Positions 24,454 to 34,045 are shown, counted from the first letter of the stretch. The stretch: DNA of 64,000 nucleotides from an uncultured Acidobacteriia bacterium (GCA_903929755.1 CAIYVZ010000206.1:1-64000), one strand, 5' to 3'. A program made the numbers and translations. Notes: generated from the sequence alone by a model not told the origin.

Positions 24454-25223
24454 TGGCGTGCCTCCCCGTTCGTTGTGCCGGACGTGGCATCTGGTGTTGG
24501 GTTCAGGCGGTTATAGAGCATATATCCTCCAACGAGGATGAGAGATAGTGGCCAGTAACGAGCGAACTGGTCGAGACGGATAATATCGGTGGTATCCAAC
24601 AGCAGGACGAAACCGATACCGATCAGGAAGATAGCGCCGGTGGGGAATTTGCCCCCCGTGGCCCGGACATCAAACAGGCTGGAGAACTCTTCCACGGCGA
24701 GACCGTAACGCCGTTTGCGCGCGGTGTGATACGCCTCGAAGGCCTGATACATTACCCAGACCGAGATCATGATGCCAATCAGGGGTTCAGAGCCCCCGAC
24801 ATGGCCGCTGCTGATCAGGCTGACTAACAAGCCAAAGACAACCGCGTGGATCAGGCCCTTCGCGTACTGCCCGTTATAGATGGCACCGACCCCGGGGATG
24901 AAGCCCAGCAGGAGCGCCAGAACCGGGTGCGCGTGGGGATCGGCGGCGACGACCACGGCGGGAGCGCCGGGAGCCGAATACGGGGAGTCGGCAAAGCTGG
25001 CCGCAGGAGGCGGGGTTTGCCGGAAGGCGGCGTAGCCGGTAGCCTCACCCTGACCAGAGAACGGTGCCTGCTCAGGTAACGGCGGAGGCGCGGCGGAGGC
25101 AGGCACATGGTCCTGACAGTAGATACTGCCCAGAGCAGGGCACTGGCACTCGGCGCACATAGGCTTACCGCATTCGCGGCAGAAAGCTGTCGCGTTGGCC
25201 TCGGGATGATTCGCGCAATTCAT
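24450..25223 (-). CDS. B-box zinc-finger membrane protein
   Basis: 257 residues. The N-terminus (C-x2-H, then CRECGKPMCAEC and YCQDH) is a B-box-type zinc-binding unit, followed by a proline-rich linker. Residues ~95-160 carry hydrophobic helices including LLLGFIPGVGAIYNGQYAKG, a TM2-like motif, and residues ~195-240 form a LiaF-type hairpin (GAIFLIGIGFVLLLD; WPLSLILVGGYMLYN). Overlaps of four bases join it to the anti-sigma gene before and the 72-residue protein after. Likely an accessory sensor of the ECF pathway; function inferred only from position. Confidence 0.78.
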   Translation of the reverse strand: MNCANHPEANATAFCRECGKPMCAECQCPALGSIYCQDHVPASAAPPPLPEQAPFSGQGEATGYAAFRQTPPPAASFADSPYSAPGAPAVVVAADPHAHPVLALLLGFIPGVGAIYNGQYAKGLIHAVVFGLLVSLISSGHVGGSEPLIGIMISVWVMYQAFEAYHTARKRRYGLAVEEFSSLFDVRATGGKFPTGAIFLIGIGFVLLLDTTDIIRLDQFARYWPLSLILVGGYMLYNRLNPTPDATSGTTNGEARQ

Positions 25224-25861
25224 TTCTTTTTCTCCTGCGTGTTCTGTGTGGCCGGGGCATTCGCCGCCGGCGCGTTTAACTTCCGGCTGTCAGCGCTCGA
25301 TTCCGCCGCAGCCTCCTCCGCATCCGCCTGCTGTTGCTTCCAGTCACTTATCTGGTTCCGGATCTCGTAAACCAGACGCATACTTTCATAGCTTTTCAGG
25401 GTGCGGTCCCACATCCGGTTGGTCCGGTCGTCCAGCGACGTCCAAAGCCGTACGGGATCCAGATCCGCAGCCGTCAATATCTTCTTCGGAGCGCCCGCGC
25501 ACCGGCTGAGCATCGTCACCGACATCAGCGTCATCATGGCGCCCATTACCAGGCGGGGCCGCAACACCGGAGCCAGCGTCCGGTTGATCCAGCCGCGAAC
25601 GCCACCGCCTCGAAGCTTCAGTTCCCAACCCGCATTCGTGGCATGCAGAATTTTAGTCATCAGCGCCGGGGGCGGTTCCACGTCGGCGGCAATCTCCATA
25701 AAAGCCACGGCACTGCCCGCGTCTTCCGCAAGCTCGGCGCACATCCGGCACGACGCCCGGTGCGCTTCAAACGCAGCCCGGTCCGCCGCCCGCTCCGCAG
25801 GAGCCAGCGCGCCGTCCAGATGGTCGGCCAGGAGGATCTCGAACTGTTCACAACTCAACAT
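25220..25861 (-). CDS. Anti-sigma factor with zinc-finger N-terminus
   Basis: About 213 residues from ATG 25861 (MLSCEQFEILLADHLDG), the usual start of zf-HC2 anti-sigma domains; an in-frame ATG at 25891 adds ten residues and is an alternative. The HRASCRMCAEL stretch is the H-x3-C-x2-C zinc site. A hydrophobic segment (LVMGAMMTLMSVTML) would anchor it, with a Gln/Ala/Lys-rich coiled tail beyond. It follows the ECF sigma gene by 48 nt and overlaps the B-box gene by four, so it most likely holds that sigma factor at the membrane. Confidence 0.8.
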   Translation of the reverse strand: MLSCEQFEILLADHLDGALAPAERAADRAAFEAHRASCRMCAELAEDAGSAVAFMEIAADVEPPPALMTKILHATNAGWELKLRGGGVRGWINRTLAPVLRPRLVMGAMMTLMSVTMLSRCAGAPKKILTAADLDPVRLWTSLDDRTNRMWDRTLKSYESMRLVYEIRNQISDWKQQQADAEEAAAESSADSRKLNAPAANAPATQNTQEKKK

Positions 25862-25909
25862 AAAAATCTCAACTTCACTTTCAGCCCGCATTTGCTCAAT
25901 ACGGCCACT

Positions 25910-26563
25910 CTATACGGCGGAGCGATATTTCTTCAGCAGCCTGGCCAGTTCGGCGCGACCGCGGTTCAAACGGGATTTTACGGTACCTTCGGGGATGCTG
26001 AGGATCTCAGCGATTTCGCGATACTCCATGTCCTGCAGATCACGGAGGATGATGGTTTCGCGCAACTCGGGCGACAACTTTGCCAAAGCACCCTGCAATA
26101 ATTCACTGGCTTCACGGCCGGCCAGCGCCGTATCCGGGCGGCTCACTGCCACAAAACCTTCCTCAACACGAGGCAGTTGTTCCTCTATGGAATCGGTGGC
26201 GCGCTCGTTTCTGGTGCGCCGGTAATGGTCGATCAGCAGGTTCCGGGTGAGCCGGGTCAGCCAGGTGGCGAAGGACCCCTCAGTGGACCGGAAACCGCCT
26301 AAAGCTTTGAAAACTCTCAGGAAAACGTCCTGCGTCAGATCCTGCGAATCAGAATCTTTCCCGGTAAACCGATAACAGATCCCGTAGACCCGGCGGGTAT
26401 GGGTATGCACGAGGCCTTCCCAGGCGGCGTCATCACCGCTTAGGCACCGCTCTACGAGTGTGCTGTCCTGGTCCACGTTTACATTCGCCGCAGCGGACGC
26501 CAGAGAACCCTGCGGGACTGCTCCGGCCCAGGTCCAGTTCGTCGTTACTACGCCCGCTGTCAT
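25910..26563 (-). CDS. ECF RNA polymerase sigma factor
   Basis: 217 residues. Region 2 includes RVYGICYRFTGKDSDSQDLTQDVFLRVF and FATWLTRLTRNLLIDHYRR; region 4 includes LSPELRETIILRDLQDMEYREIAEILSIPEGTVKSRLNRG, the helix-turn-helix for the -35 element. The N-terminal ~35 residues are Ala/Val-rich and less certain, so the start may be further in. A short inverted repeat AGAGGG/CCCTCT lies at 26583-26599 just ahead of the start. It heads a five-gene operon with an anti-sigma factor and three membrane proteins, implying an envelope-responsive regulon. Confidence 0.9.
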   Translation of the reverse strand: MTAGVVTTNWTWAGAVPQGSLASAAANVNVDQDSTLVERCLSGDDAAWEGLVHTHTRRVYGICYRFTGKDSDSQDLTQDVFLRVFKALGGFRSTEGSFATWLTRLTRNLLIDHYRRTRNERATDSIEEQLPRVEEGFVAVSRPDTALAGREASELLQGALAKLSPELRETIILRDLQDMEYREIAEILSIPEGTVKSRLNRGRAELARLLKKYRSAV

Positions 26564-26740
26564 GATCGCCTGTCTCCCTGGAAGAGGGCCGAACCCTCTC
26601 TCAATTTCGTCTTACATTACAAGGAACGAGGCTTTCTCATGATAGGTTCATTCTTTGTAGAGAATCCAGTCCTGGGGGCCTATTGGGACCATAGTTGCCC
26701 AAATTGGAACCGAGCCTGTTATTCTTCGTTGCAGTAGCGC

Positions 26741-27193
26741 ATGATTTGCCCTTTTTGCGGTCACCTCGAAGACCGCGTCATCGATTCCCGGGAAAGTAAG
26801 GAAGGCGACTCCATCCGCCGGCGCCGGCAATGCAACGGGTGCGAGAAGCGCTTCACCACGTATGAGCGGATTGACGAAGTTCCGTACATGGTGATTAAGA
26901 AGGACGGACGGCGGGAGAAGTTCGACCGCCAGAAGGTTCTTTCGGGGCTTCTGAAAGCCGCGGAGAAGCGTCCCATCAGTATGGTTCGGCTGGCGGACCT
27001 GGTGAATTTGGTGGAAGCCCGGGTAACGGATTCCCCGGACCGGGAGATTACGACGATTGAAATCGGCGAGTATCTGATGGACGAACTGAAAGCCATCGAC
27101 AAGATCGCTTACGTTCGGTTTGCGTCGGTTTACCGCGATTTCCAGGACGAACAGGCCTTCCTGAACGAACTGAAGAGTCTGACGCGACCCTAA
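26741..27193 (+). CDS. nrdR: Transcriptional repressor of ribonucleotide reductase genes
   Basis: 150 residues, the standard NrdR length. The N-terminal zinc ribbon has MICPFC (Cys3, Cys6) and CNGC (Cys31, Cys34) with RVIDSRESKEGDSIRRRRQC between; the ATP-cone follows (PYMVIKKDGRREKFDRQKV to the YVRFASVYRDF C-terminus). It senses dATP/ATP and binds NrdR boxes ahead of nrd genes, none of which lie in this window. It stands alone, divergent from the sigma operon and ending two bases before the convergent PepSY gene. Confidence 0.96.
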   Translation: MICPFCGHLEDRVIDSRESKEGDSIRRRRQCNGCEKRFTTYERIDEVPYMVIKKDGRREKFDRQKVLSGLLKAAEKRPISMVRLADLVNLVEARVTDSPDREITTIEIGEYLMDELKAIDKIAYVRFASVYRDFQDEQAFLNELKSLTRP

Positions 27194-27195
27194 AG

Positions 27196-27651
27196 TTAAT
27201 CTTTGACGGCGCTGCCGTCTGCCGTTACCTGAAATTCCTGCTTTTTGCCCTTCGCGGTGGTAAATGACGCTTCCCAGGTGGTCTTGCTGCGCGCGGTAAT
27301 CAGTTCCACGCGTTCCAGTTTGCCGGATGCCACTTTCTTCTCGATGGCAGTCCGGGCGGCGGCGGGAATACTGTCCAGCGCGACTTCTTCTTCCACGGAC
27401 ACAAGCTTTCCCTGGCTGTCGAGGTTAAAGTCGCGGTGCTTGCCGTTGAGCATGGTTTCGACTTCGTATTCGGTGACGCCTTTCTCTTTTTCGCTGGTGA
27501 TCGCCTTGATCTCGGCACCTTTGGCATTCTCGGTGACCGCCTGGCGGACTGCCGGGGGCAGGCTCGAGAGCTTCAGAGACTTGGCGGGGCTCAGAGTGGA
27601 CAGCAGCAACAGGGTTGGCAGAACGTATTTCATCGTCATGAACTTCATCAT
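27196..27651 (-). CDS. Secreted PepSY-like protein
   Basis: 151 residues with a signal peptide (cleavage after SPAKS or nearby). Two PepSY-like repeats are visible: LPPAVRQAVTENAKGAEIKAI...EYEVETMLNGKHRDFNLDSQGKLVSVEEE and IPAAARTAIEKKVASGKLERVELI...TAKGKKQEFQVTADGS. Its start overlaps the TGA of the histidine kinase gene by four bases (ATGA), so it belongs to the two-component operon and may modulate or be controlled by that sensor. A relative lies at 42396-42860. Several Met codons at the start make the exact N-terminus uncertain by a few residues. Confidence 0.75.
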   Translation of the reverse strand: MMKFMTMKYVLPTLLLLSTLSPAKSLKLSSLPPAVRQAVTENAKGAEIKAITSEKEKGVTEYEVETMLNGKHRDFNLDSQGKLVSVEEEVALDSIPAAARTAIEKKVASGKLERVELITARSKTTWEASFTTAKGKKQEFQVTADGSAVKD

Positions 27652-29036
27652 GCGCCCGGATTCTGAACTTCCCCTGAATAAAACGGCAGATGGACGACAA
27701 ACCTTGAGCCGCTACCCGGCTCGCTCTCAGCTGTGATGCTGCCTCCGTGCTGCCTGGCGATCCACTGGGCGATAGACAGGCCCAGGCCCGCGCCTCCGTG
27801 GTGGCCTTCGCGACGCCGGGCCTTTGACGCACGGTAGAAACGCTCAAAAATGTGGGGGAGGTCGCCGGGAGTGATACCGACGCCTGTGTCACGGACGGCG
27901 ATTTGCACTTCGCCGGATGGCTTACTCAGAGAAACGTGTACCACGCCTGCCGGGGGTGTGTATTTCACAGCGTTATCGAGCAGGGCGAGCAACAGGCGGT
28001 GCAGGGCCTGGCGGTCGGCCCGGATTTCAAGCCGGGGCGGGGGCTCCAGCGCCAGACTGATGCCTCGCGCGGTGGCCAGAACCCTTGCCTCCTGACACGC
28101 GTCGCGGATCGCCTCGGCGAGGTCCATTACTTCAAACTCCAACCCGGAGCCAGGAGCGTCGGCCCGTGCGAGCAACAGCAGATCGTCGATCAGCGACGAC
28201 GTGCGCTCGCTCTCGGCCAGGATAGCGTCGAGAGCGCTTTCGTACTCGGCCGCCGTACGCGGCTTGCTTCGCGCCAGTTCAGCGGTGGTGCGAATCACCG
28301 CTACGGGAGTGCGGAGTTCGTGGGAAGCGTCCGCGGTGAAGTTGGTGATGCGCCGGAATGCGCTGTCGAGCCGGATAAACATGCCGTTCAGGGTATCGGA
28401 GAGCCGGTCGAGTTCGTCGCGCGTGCCGCGCACAGGGAGCCGCAGAGAAAGATCGTGAGCTCCGATGTCTCGGGCGGCCCGGGTAATGGCGTCCACGGGT
28501 GCCAGGGCCCTGCCACTGAGCCAGTACCCGCCCATGCCGGCCAGAAGCAGGAGAATCGGGCTCGCCAGCAGAGCAGTCCACGTGAAGTCCTCCAGCACTT
28601 TATTGAAGGCGCCCAGGGGTGCCCCCAGTTGCAGGGTTCCGGGGAGAGCGCGTGCGGTGAGGACCCGGTAGACTTCCCCCCCGGCCGCGATGGTTCGGAT
28701 GCCCGGCGTGGGGTCAAATGTGCCCCAGCCTTTGGTCGCGATCGACTCGTAGAGCCATTGCCCGGCGGGGTCTGCGATGCGGAGAGGTGCTCCGGCGGGA
28801 GTCAGGCCGGCCTGTTCCCGGAGCTCGTCCGCCAGGCTCTCGCCGTCCGGGTGTTTGGCCTGGTTTTCGAAAAACTCGTTCATGCCACGAAGCCGGGCCC
28901 GGAGTTCGCCATCCACGGTATCCCGGATACTGGTTCGCAGGCCAGCCCAGGCTCCCAGCCCGAGCAGCAACAGCGTGGCGGCGAGAACTGCGGAGTACCA
29001 GGCGGTCAGGCGGCCGCGAACCGTTTGCAGCATCAT
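27648..29036 (-). CDS. Sensor histidine kinase
   Basis: 462 residues. Two membrane helices (residues ~12-32 and ~155-175) flank a periplasmic sensor of about 120 residues. A HAMP domain follows, then the HisKA box FTADASHELRTPVAVIRT with phospho-acceptor His239, and HATPase motifs LLDNAVKYTPP (N box), VRDTGVGITPGDLPHIFERFYRA (G1/F box) and GGAGLGLSIAQWIARQHGG (G2). It overlaps the response-regulator gene upstream and the PepSY gene downstream by four bases each. Signal and targets are unknown; the operon partner suggests an envelope or metal-related cue, as PepSY proteins accompany several such sensors. Confidence 0.92.
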   Translation of the reverse strand: MMLQTVRGRLTAWYSAVLAATLLLLGLGAWAGLRTSIRDTVDGELRARLRGMNEFFENQAKHPDGESLADELREQAGLTPAGAPLRIADPAGQWLYESIATKGWGTFDPTPGIRTIAAGGEVYRVLTARALPGTLQLGAPLGAFNKVLEDFTWTALLASPILLLLAGMGGYWLSGRALAPVDAITRAARDIGAHDLSLRLPVRGTRDELDRLSDTLNGMFIRLDSAFRRITNFTADASHELRTPVAVIRTTAELARSKPRTAAEYESALDAILAESERTSSLIDDLLLLARADAPGSGLEFEVMDLAEAIRDACQEARVLATARGISLALEPPPRLEIRADRQALHRLLLALLDNAVKYTPPAGVVHVSLSKPSGEVQIAVRDTGVGITPGDLPHIFERFYRASKARRREGHHGGAGLGLSIAQWIARQHGGSITAESEPGSGSRFVVHLPFYSGEVQNPGA

Positions 29037-29707
29037 GCCGACTCCCGCACGATGTAGCCGAAACCACGAACCGTCTGGATCAGGCGTTGGTTGTAGCCAG
29101 CATCTACCTTGTCCCGCAGCAGCTTGATGAAAGCATCCACCGTGTTCGTTTCCACGTCTTCCTCGAAACCCCAGACGGCGTCAATGATGGCGGCGCGCGA
29201 AGCCACACGTCCCGCCCGGCGCATCAGGAACTCCAGCAACCGGAATTCCGTCGCCGTCAGGGTGACGGCCCGGCCCGCTCGCTGGACGACTCTGGAGGCA
29301 GGGTCGAGCGTCAGGTCGTCCACCTTCAGCAGCGAGACTGGAGGATTCCCGGAGCGGCGGGAAAGGGCACGGAGGCGGGCGAGAAGGACTTTGAACGAGA
29401 AGGGCTTGGTGAGGTAGTCGTCGGCACCTGCGTCGAGGCCCCGCACAACGTCGGCCGGAGCGTCACGCGCTGTGAGCATCAGGATGGCGGTATCGGAGCC
29501 TGCGGCCCGCAGCTGGCGCGCAACTTCCACGCCGTCCAAACCCGGCAGCATCACGTCCAGGATAACCGCGTCAAAATGCGAACTCTCGGCCGTGTGCAGA
29601 CCTTCGGGGCCGGTCCGCGCCAGGGCGACAGAATGATTGGCCTCTTCCAGCCCGCGCCGGATGAGGTCGCCCATCGGAATATCGTCCTCCACCACCAGAA
29701 TCCACAC
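29033..29707 (-). CDS. OmpR-family response regulator
   Basis: 224 residues from GTG 29707 (MWILVVEDDIPMGDLI). Receiver domain with acidic pocket Glu-Asp-Asp at residues 7-9, phospho-acceptor Asp51 (VILDVMLPGLDG), Thr in MLTARD and Lys in LTKPFSF. The C-terminal winged helix includes LTATEFRLLEFLMRRAGRV and a YNQRLIQTVRGFGYIVRESA end. It is the first gene of the RR-HK-PepSY operon, divergent in no obvious way from a promoter: the 90 bases ahead of it mainly hold the terminator of the neighbouring receptor gene. Confidence 0.93.
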   Translation of the reverse strand: MWILVVEDDIPMGDLIRRGLEEANHSVALARTGPEGLHTAESSHFDAVILDVMLPGLDGVEVARQLRAAGSDTAILMLTARDAPADVVRGLDAGADDYLTKPFSFKVLLARLRALSRRSGNPPVSLLKVDDLTLDPASRVVQRAGRAVTLTATEFRLLEFLMRRAGRVASRAAIIDAVWGFEEDVETNTVDAFIKLLRDKVDAGYNQRLIQTVRGFGYIVRESA

Positions 29708-29746
29708 AACCCCAGTATCTCCCCCGTTTCTGAAGTATTCCTGAAA

Positions 29747-29776
29747 TAAAAAAGGCCGCCCCGGTAAGGGCGGCCT
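29747..29776 (-). terminator. Rho-independent terminator of TonB-receptor gene
   Basis: AGGCCGCCC (29753-29761) and GGGCGGCCT (29768-29776) form a perfect 9-bp stem with a six-base loop. On the minus strand it is followed by a T run (the A tract at 29747-29753). It lies 23 bases after the receptor stop codon. Confidence 0.9.
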
Positions 29777-29798
29777 GAGTTGGGACTGCCTGGTTTAG

Positions 29799-32258
29799 CT
29801 ACTTCTTCGGTGCGTAGCCGAAAGTCATGGAGACGGAGACGCTGCGGCCAGCCATCAGCGTCAGGAAATCGCCCGGCGCCGCAGCAGGATGAGGCCCGGC
29901 TGTGGCCGATGAGACACCGACGATGTTGTGCTTGTCCATGAGGTTGTTGATACCGACGCGGAACTTGGTTCCACGGAGATACGAAGCCTTCTTGATCGTG
30001 TAGTTCACGAACAGGTTGGTGATGTTCATCGGGTCGATCTGGACCGCCTGATTGAAGCTGCCGTTGTCGTTGTAGAACGTTCCGATGCGCTTGTTGAAGA
30101 AGCCGATATCCCAGTTGGCGTGGAGGTAAGTCAGACCAACGGTCTGGGTATCGTGGGGCGAAGTGGCGACGTACAGTTTGGTGTCGGCATACTTTGCGGA
30201 GCCAAGGGTGCCGTTGCCGTACAGGAAGAAGCCCTTACCCAGGGCGGCGTTGCCTTCCACTTCGAAGCCCATCGTGTGGGTGTCCGCTGTGGCGTAGTAA
30301 ACCGGCTCACCATTGGCGTCGGGAGCGGAGGCATAAGCGTTACCGGCACGGATGAAGTAAGCGTCGGCATCGAGAGTGAAGCGGTTGGTCTTCAGGACCG
30401 AGCCAAACTGGAAAGTTTTGGTTTGGGTCGGCTTGGGGGTCACGGCCACTTTGGCGTTCTTCACGTCGAAGACGCTGCTGGGCGGGATGATGTTGCCCGT
30501 CGCCCACTGGGCGTAGACCGAGAGGTTGTCACGTACGCGGTAGCGAGCATCAACCGTCGGCTGCCACGAGCGATAGTTGGCCGTATGTGTGACGAAGTCG
30601 AGGCCATTCTTGCAGATTCCGGCCACTACCGTGCCGCCGATGCAGCCGATGGTCTTGCCGTTATCGGAGTACTGCAAGAGGTGGACGTTATAGTTCGACA
30701 TCTTGAACCCACCGGTAATCACCAGACGTTTGGTGGCATGGAATTCATACTGTGCGAACGGCTGCGCGGACTGGGTGATAAATTTCTCGTGGAAGTTCGA
30801 CGACAGCAGGTCAATCCACGTGCGGGGATCGACAGGCGTCTGGAAGCGGTCCGTATTGGCACGCTCGTACCAGAAGCCGGCGCGGAAGACGCCCCATTTG
30901 GAGGCCTGCGCGACTGAGGTCGACTCGCCGTACTTGCGGTAGCTGTTCAGCTTGTCGGTCGCGCTGGTAGCGGTGATCGATGTGCCGTTGTTGTACTGCT
31001 GGTGGTTGTAGTAGCGGTTGGAATAGATCTTGCTGTCGAGGCTCCAGCCCCGCCCGAGTTCCGAACGCAGGCCGACGTACTCAAAGTCCGTTGGAATCTG
31101 GTAGAAGTTGAACTTGTAGTAGAGAGGGTCGGTCGGATTGTTGTTGAGCAGGTAGTTATCGCCGAACTGGGCAACCTGGGCGCGCGTCGGACCCTTCACA
31201 TTGGGGGTGTTGGCGGCCACATCCACAACGCCGGTGAAGGCGGTGATAACGGTGCGGTCCGTGAGCCGGTATTGATACTTCGCGGTGCCTGCCCAGCGGT
31301 CTTGATTGTTGTACGTCTGGTAACCGTCGGAGGTCAGGTTGTGGAGGTTCAGGAAAATGTTGGACTTCTTCGCTTTACCGCCAAAGTTTCCCGAATCATA
31401 ATCCAGGCTGAGCATGCGCGTGTTGAAGGAGCCGTAGGAGATGGTCGCCTGAATACTTTGGTCCACGGTCAGTTCGCGGGACTGCAGGTTGATGGAACCG
31501 CCGGCGTTGGCCGGTCCGATGGAGGTTGCGTCACCGGGGCTGCGATCGAAAACGGTGCTGCCGATGAACGGTGTGGGGAACCAAACCCAGGAGTGATGAG
31601 TGGGGTCATTCGTGTCGTTAAACGGGAGACCGTCGAACGTCATATTGTACAGGCCGTCTTTGAAGCCGCGGAAGTAGGTCTTCGTGTCGCCGAGGCCTGG
31701 GCCGTTGGGGCTGACGCTGAAGGTTCCGGGCGACATCTGCAGAACGTCCGAATAGTCGCCGGTGGAAGCGATAAAGTTGCGGATGTAGGTGGAACTGATC
31801 ACCGATTCGGCGCTCTTGGCGTCGAGGGAAGACTGCGAAGGGGCGGCTTCCACGGCGAGCGTCACGGCCGCTTCAACCGTGACTGACTGCGAGACGCTGG
31901 CCAGTTCGAGCGCGACCGGGACCGAGATCGTAATGCCGGAAGGAACTTTCACGGCGGTGGTGCGGTGGGTCGCGAACCCGTTGGCCGCCACTTCCACGGT
32001 GTAAACGCCGGCGGGAAGACCGGTGACGGTGTAGTGTCCGTCGCTGCCGGAAGCGGAAGTGCGAACGGCGCCCGACGCTTCATTCCTGACTGCTACGGTT
32101 GCTGTGGGAACCGGGGTTCCGCTTTGATCGTTTACTGTTCCGGCGATGGTTGCATTGCCGGTTGCTTCGCCCTGCGCCTGCAACGGGACTTGCCCCGCCG
32201 CCAGAAATAAAGCAATCCCGGCCACAACGACCGAGAGTATTCTTCTATTGATTTCCAA
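29799..32258 (-). CDS. TonB-dependent receptor with carboxypeptidase-like N-terminal domain
   Basis: 819 residues, outer membrane. A signal peptide (ending PLQAQ) is followed by a carboxypeptidase-regulatory-like domain, residues ~37-115 (ATIAGTVNDQSGTPVPTATV, YTVTGLPAGVYTVEVAANGF), typical of acidobacterial and Bacteroidota receptors. The plug spans roughly 140-250 (DVLQMSPGTFSVSPNGPG, TYFRGFKDGLYNMTFDGLPF, SINLQSREL), and the beta barrel runs to the C-terminus with aromatic-ended strands (SVSMTFGYAPKK). It imports a substrate that cannot be identified; no transport genes adjoin it. It stands as a single transcript with its own terminator. Confidence 0.9.
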   Translation of the reverse strand: MEINRRILSVVVAGIALFLAAGQVPLQAQGEATGNATIAGTVNDQSGTPVPTATVAVRNEASGAVRTSASGSDGHYTVTGLPAGVYTVEVAANGFATHRTTAVKVPSGITISVPVALELASVSQSVTVEAAVTLAVEAAPSQSSLDAKSAESVISSTYIRNFIASTGDYSDVLQMSPGTFSVSPNGPGLGDTKTYFRGFKDGLYNMTFDGLPFNDTNDPTHHSWVWFPTPFIGSTVFDRSPGDATSIGPANAGGSINLQSRELTVDQSIQATISYGSFNTRMLSLDYDSGNFGGKAKKSNIFLNLHNLTSDGYQTYNNQDRWAGTAKYQYRLTDRTVITAFTGVVDVAANTPNVKGPTRAQVAQFGDNYLLNNNPTDPLYYKFNFYQIPTDFEYVGLRSELGRGWSLDSKIYSNRYYNHQQYNNGTSITATSATDKLNSYRKYGESTSVAQASKWGVFRAGFWYERANTDRFQTPVDPRTWIDLLSSNFHEKFITQSAQPFAQYEFHATKRLVITGGFKMSNYNVHLLQYSDNGKTIGCIGGTVVAGICKNGLDFVTHTANYRSWQPTVDARYRVRDNLSVYAQWATGNIIPPSSVFDVKNAKVAVTPKPTQTKTFQFGSVLKTNRFTLDADAYFIRAGNAYASAPDANGEPVYYATADTHTMGFEVEGNAALGKGFFLYGNGTLGSAKYADTKLYVATSPHDTQTVGLTYLHANWDIGFFNKRIGTFYNDNGSFNQAVQIDPMNITNLFVNYTIKKASYLRGTKFRVGINNLMDKHNIVGVSSATAGPHPAAAPGDFLTLMAGRSVSVSMTFGYAPKK

Positions 32259-32461
32259 GTTGAGTCCTCAAACTGCGTGTTATTGAAAGCACTGTTTTCA
32301 TGCTATCGGGGCAAAGTTACACCTGGATTTCAATTTGGTTAGAAAACGTATACAGCCCGGTATGAATGATTACAGGCTGGTGAATAACCGGGTCCGAAGC
32401 CCGCCAGCCGATGTCTGCTGGCGAGCGTGGTTCAATGAAAACGTTCGCCCCCGAGACCACA

Positions 32462-34045
32462 ATGAACCGCAGAGATCTCCTCCTCAGTCCCCTTTACTTC
32501 GGGGCGTTGGCCGCATCGCGTGCTGTCGCCGCCGAGAGTCCTTCCCCGATTGTTGATACCGAAGCAGGTAAGCTGCGCGGTGTTTCGGTCCGACCTTTAA
32601 CCAGTCAAGAGGGTGTCCACATCTTCCGCGGGATTCCCTACGGAGCGCCCACCCAGGGCCCTGCCCGTTTCCTGCCTCCCGCGAAGGTGGCTCCGTGGCG
32701 CGGGGTCCGCGACGCGGTTCAGCCCGGCCCCCGATGTGCGCAGGCGGGCGGCCAGCTCTTCCGCTCCCCGGTCATCGGCGATTATTTTCGCGGGGGCAAG
32801 CTCCGTCCGGAACTCGACGACGAAGAAACCAGTGAGAACTGCCTGGGGCTCAATGTTCTGACGCCTGCCCTGTCCGGCAAACGCCCCGTGATGGTGTATC
32901 TCCACGGCGGCGGTTTTACCGGCGGCTCCGGCATGTTAACGCTGTTCGGCGATGGCCATGTTCGGGAACAGGATGTTGTGTTGGTCGGCGTGAATCACCG
33001 TCTCAATCTGTTCGGCTATCTCTATCTGGGGGGCCTAAGCCAGAAGTATGCTGCGGGAAATCCAGGTAATCTGGATTTGGTCCTTGCCCTGCAGTGGGTA
33101 CAGACGAACATCGCTCGTTTTGGCGGCGATCCCGCCAATGTCACGCTCTGGGGCGAATCCGGGGGCGGAGGCAAAATCAATTGCCTCATGGCGATGCCTG
33201 CCGCAAAGGACCTTTTCCATAAAGCGATTGTAGAGAGCGGGTCCACTCTCCGGATTGGCACAAAAGAATCCGGTACGGCTGACGCGCAGACTCTGCTGTC
33301 GAAACTCGGTCTGCGGGAAGGTCAGGTGGAAGAGCTACACACCGTTCCCGTGGCGAAGCTCATTGCCACCGGCGTCAGCGGCGCGCCGGTAGTGGATGGC
33401 CACACCATCCCCGAGCAGATTTGGGACCCGAAGGCTCCGGAAGTTTCGGCCCGCGTGCCGATGATTATTGGCAACACGAAGGACGAATCCACCTTGTTTT
33501 CAAAGGACGAGACTTTGTTTGCCCTGGACGATGCCGAGGTTCGCGACCGCCTGGTCCAGACCGGGATCTCCGGCACCGACGCTGCGGAACTCATCACCCT
33601 GTATAAGTACGACTACCCGAAAGACACCCCGCCAGACCGCTGGTTTCGCATTGCCAGTGACCGCGCGCTGCGGCGCAATGTGATTCGCCAGGCTGAACTC
33701 AAACTGGAGCAGGGCAAGGCCAGCGTCTACCTGTATCAGTTCGTGTGGAATACGCCGGTTGGCAACGGCAGAATGAAGGCGTTCCATACTGCGGAACTGC
33801 CTCTTGCCATGCGAGCGGTGGCGAATCCCGCGGCCGAGCAACTCTCGAAGCAGATCAGCGGGGCCTGGGCGGCTTTCGCGAGGACCGGCAATCCCAGTCA
33901 TGCCGGTCTGGGTAAGTGGCCCGCTTACACAAAGGCGACCCGCGACACGATGATCTTCGACGCCGATACTTCCAGGATCCGCAAAGACCCCGACAATGAA
34001 CAGTTGTCTATCCTGCTCAGATACCCGGTTCCCAATCTTCTGTGA
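32462..34045 (+). CDS. Exported type-B carboxylesterase
   Basis: 527 residues from ATG 32462 ([20 protein letters not shown]), a twin-arginine-like signal; an earlier in-frame start at 32411 would bury it. The alpha/beta hydrolase motifs are [15 protein letters not shown] (oxyanion hole), [22 protein letters not shown], and the nucleophile elbow GESGGG with Ser233, plus NTKDESTLF (acid) and AFHTAELPL (histidine). The elbow has Gly where PnbA-type enzymes usually have Ala. Hydrolyses carboxylic esters in the periplasm; substrate unknown. It overlaps the next gene by four bases. Confidence 0.85.
   Translation: MNRRDLLLSPLYFGALAASRAVAAESPSPIVDTEAGKLRGVSVRPLTSQEGVHIFRGIPYGAPTQGPARFLPPAKVAPWRGVRDAVQPGPRCAQAGGQLFRSPVIGDYFRGGKLRPELDDEETSENCLGLNVLTPALSGKRPVMVYLHGGGFTGGSGMLTLFGDGHVREQDVVLVGVNHRLNLFGYLYLGGLSQKYAAGNPGNLDLVLALQWVQTNIARFGGDPANVTLWGESGGGGKINCLMAMPAAKDLFHKAIVESGSTLRIGTKESGTADAQTLLSKLGLREGQVEELHTVPVAKLIATGVSGAPVVDGHTIPEQIWDPKAPEVSARVPMIIGNTKDESTLFSKDETLFALDDAEVRDRLVQTGISGTDAAELITLYKYDYPKDTPPDRWFRIASDRALRRNVIRQAELKLEQGKASVYLYQFVWNTPVGNGRMKAFHTAELPLAMRAVANPAAEQLSKQISGAWAAFARTGNPSHAGLGKWPAYTKATRDTMIFDADTSRIRKDPDNEQLSILLRYPVPNLL

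Noticed and set aside
22901-24490. Longer 529-residue version of the toast-rack protein
   Set aside because: The first 84 residues are an out-of-frame reading of the 72-residue membrane gene; ATG 24238 with the ATGA overlap is the natural start.
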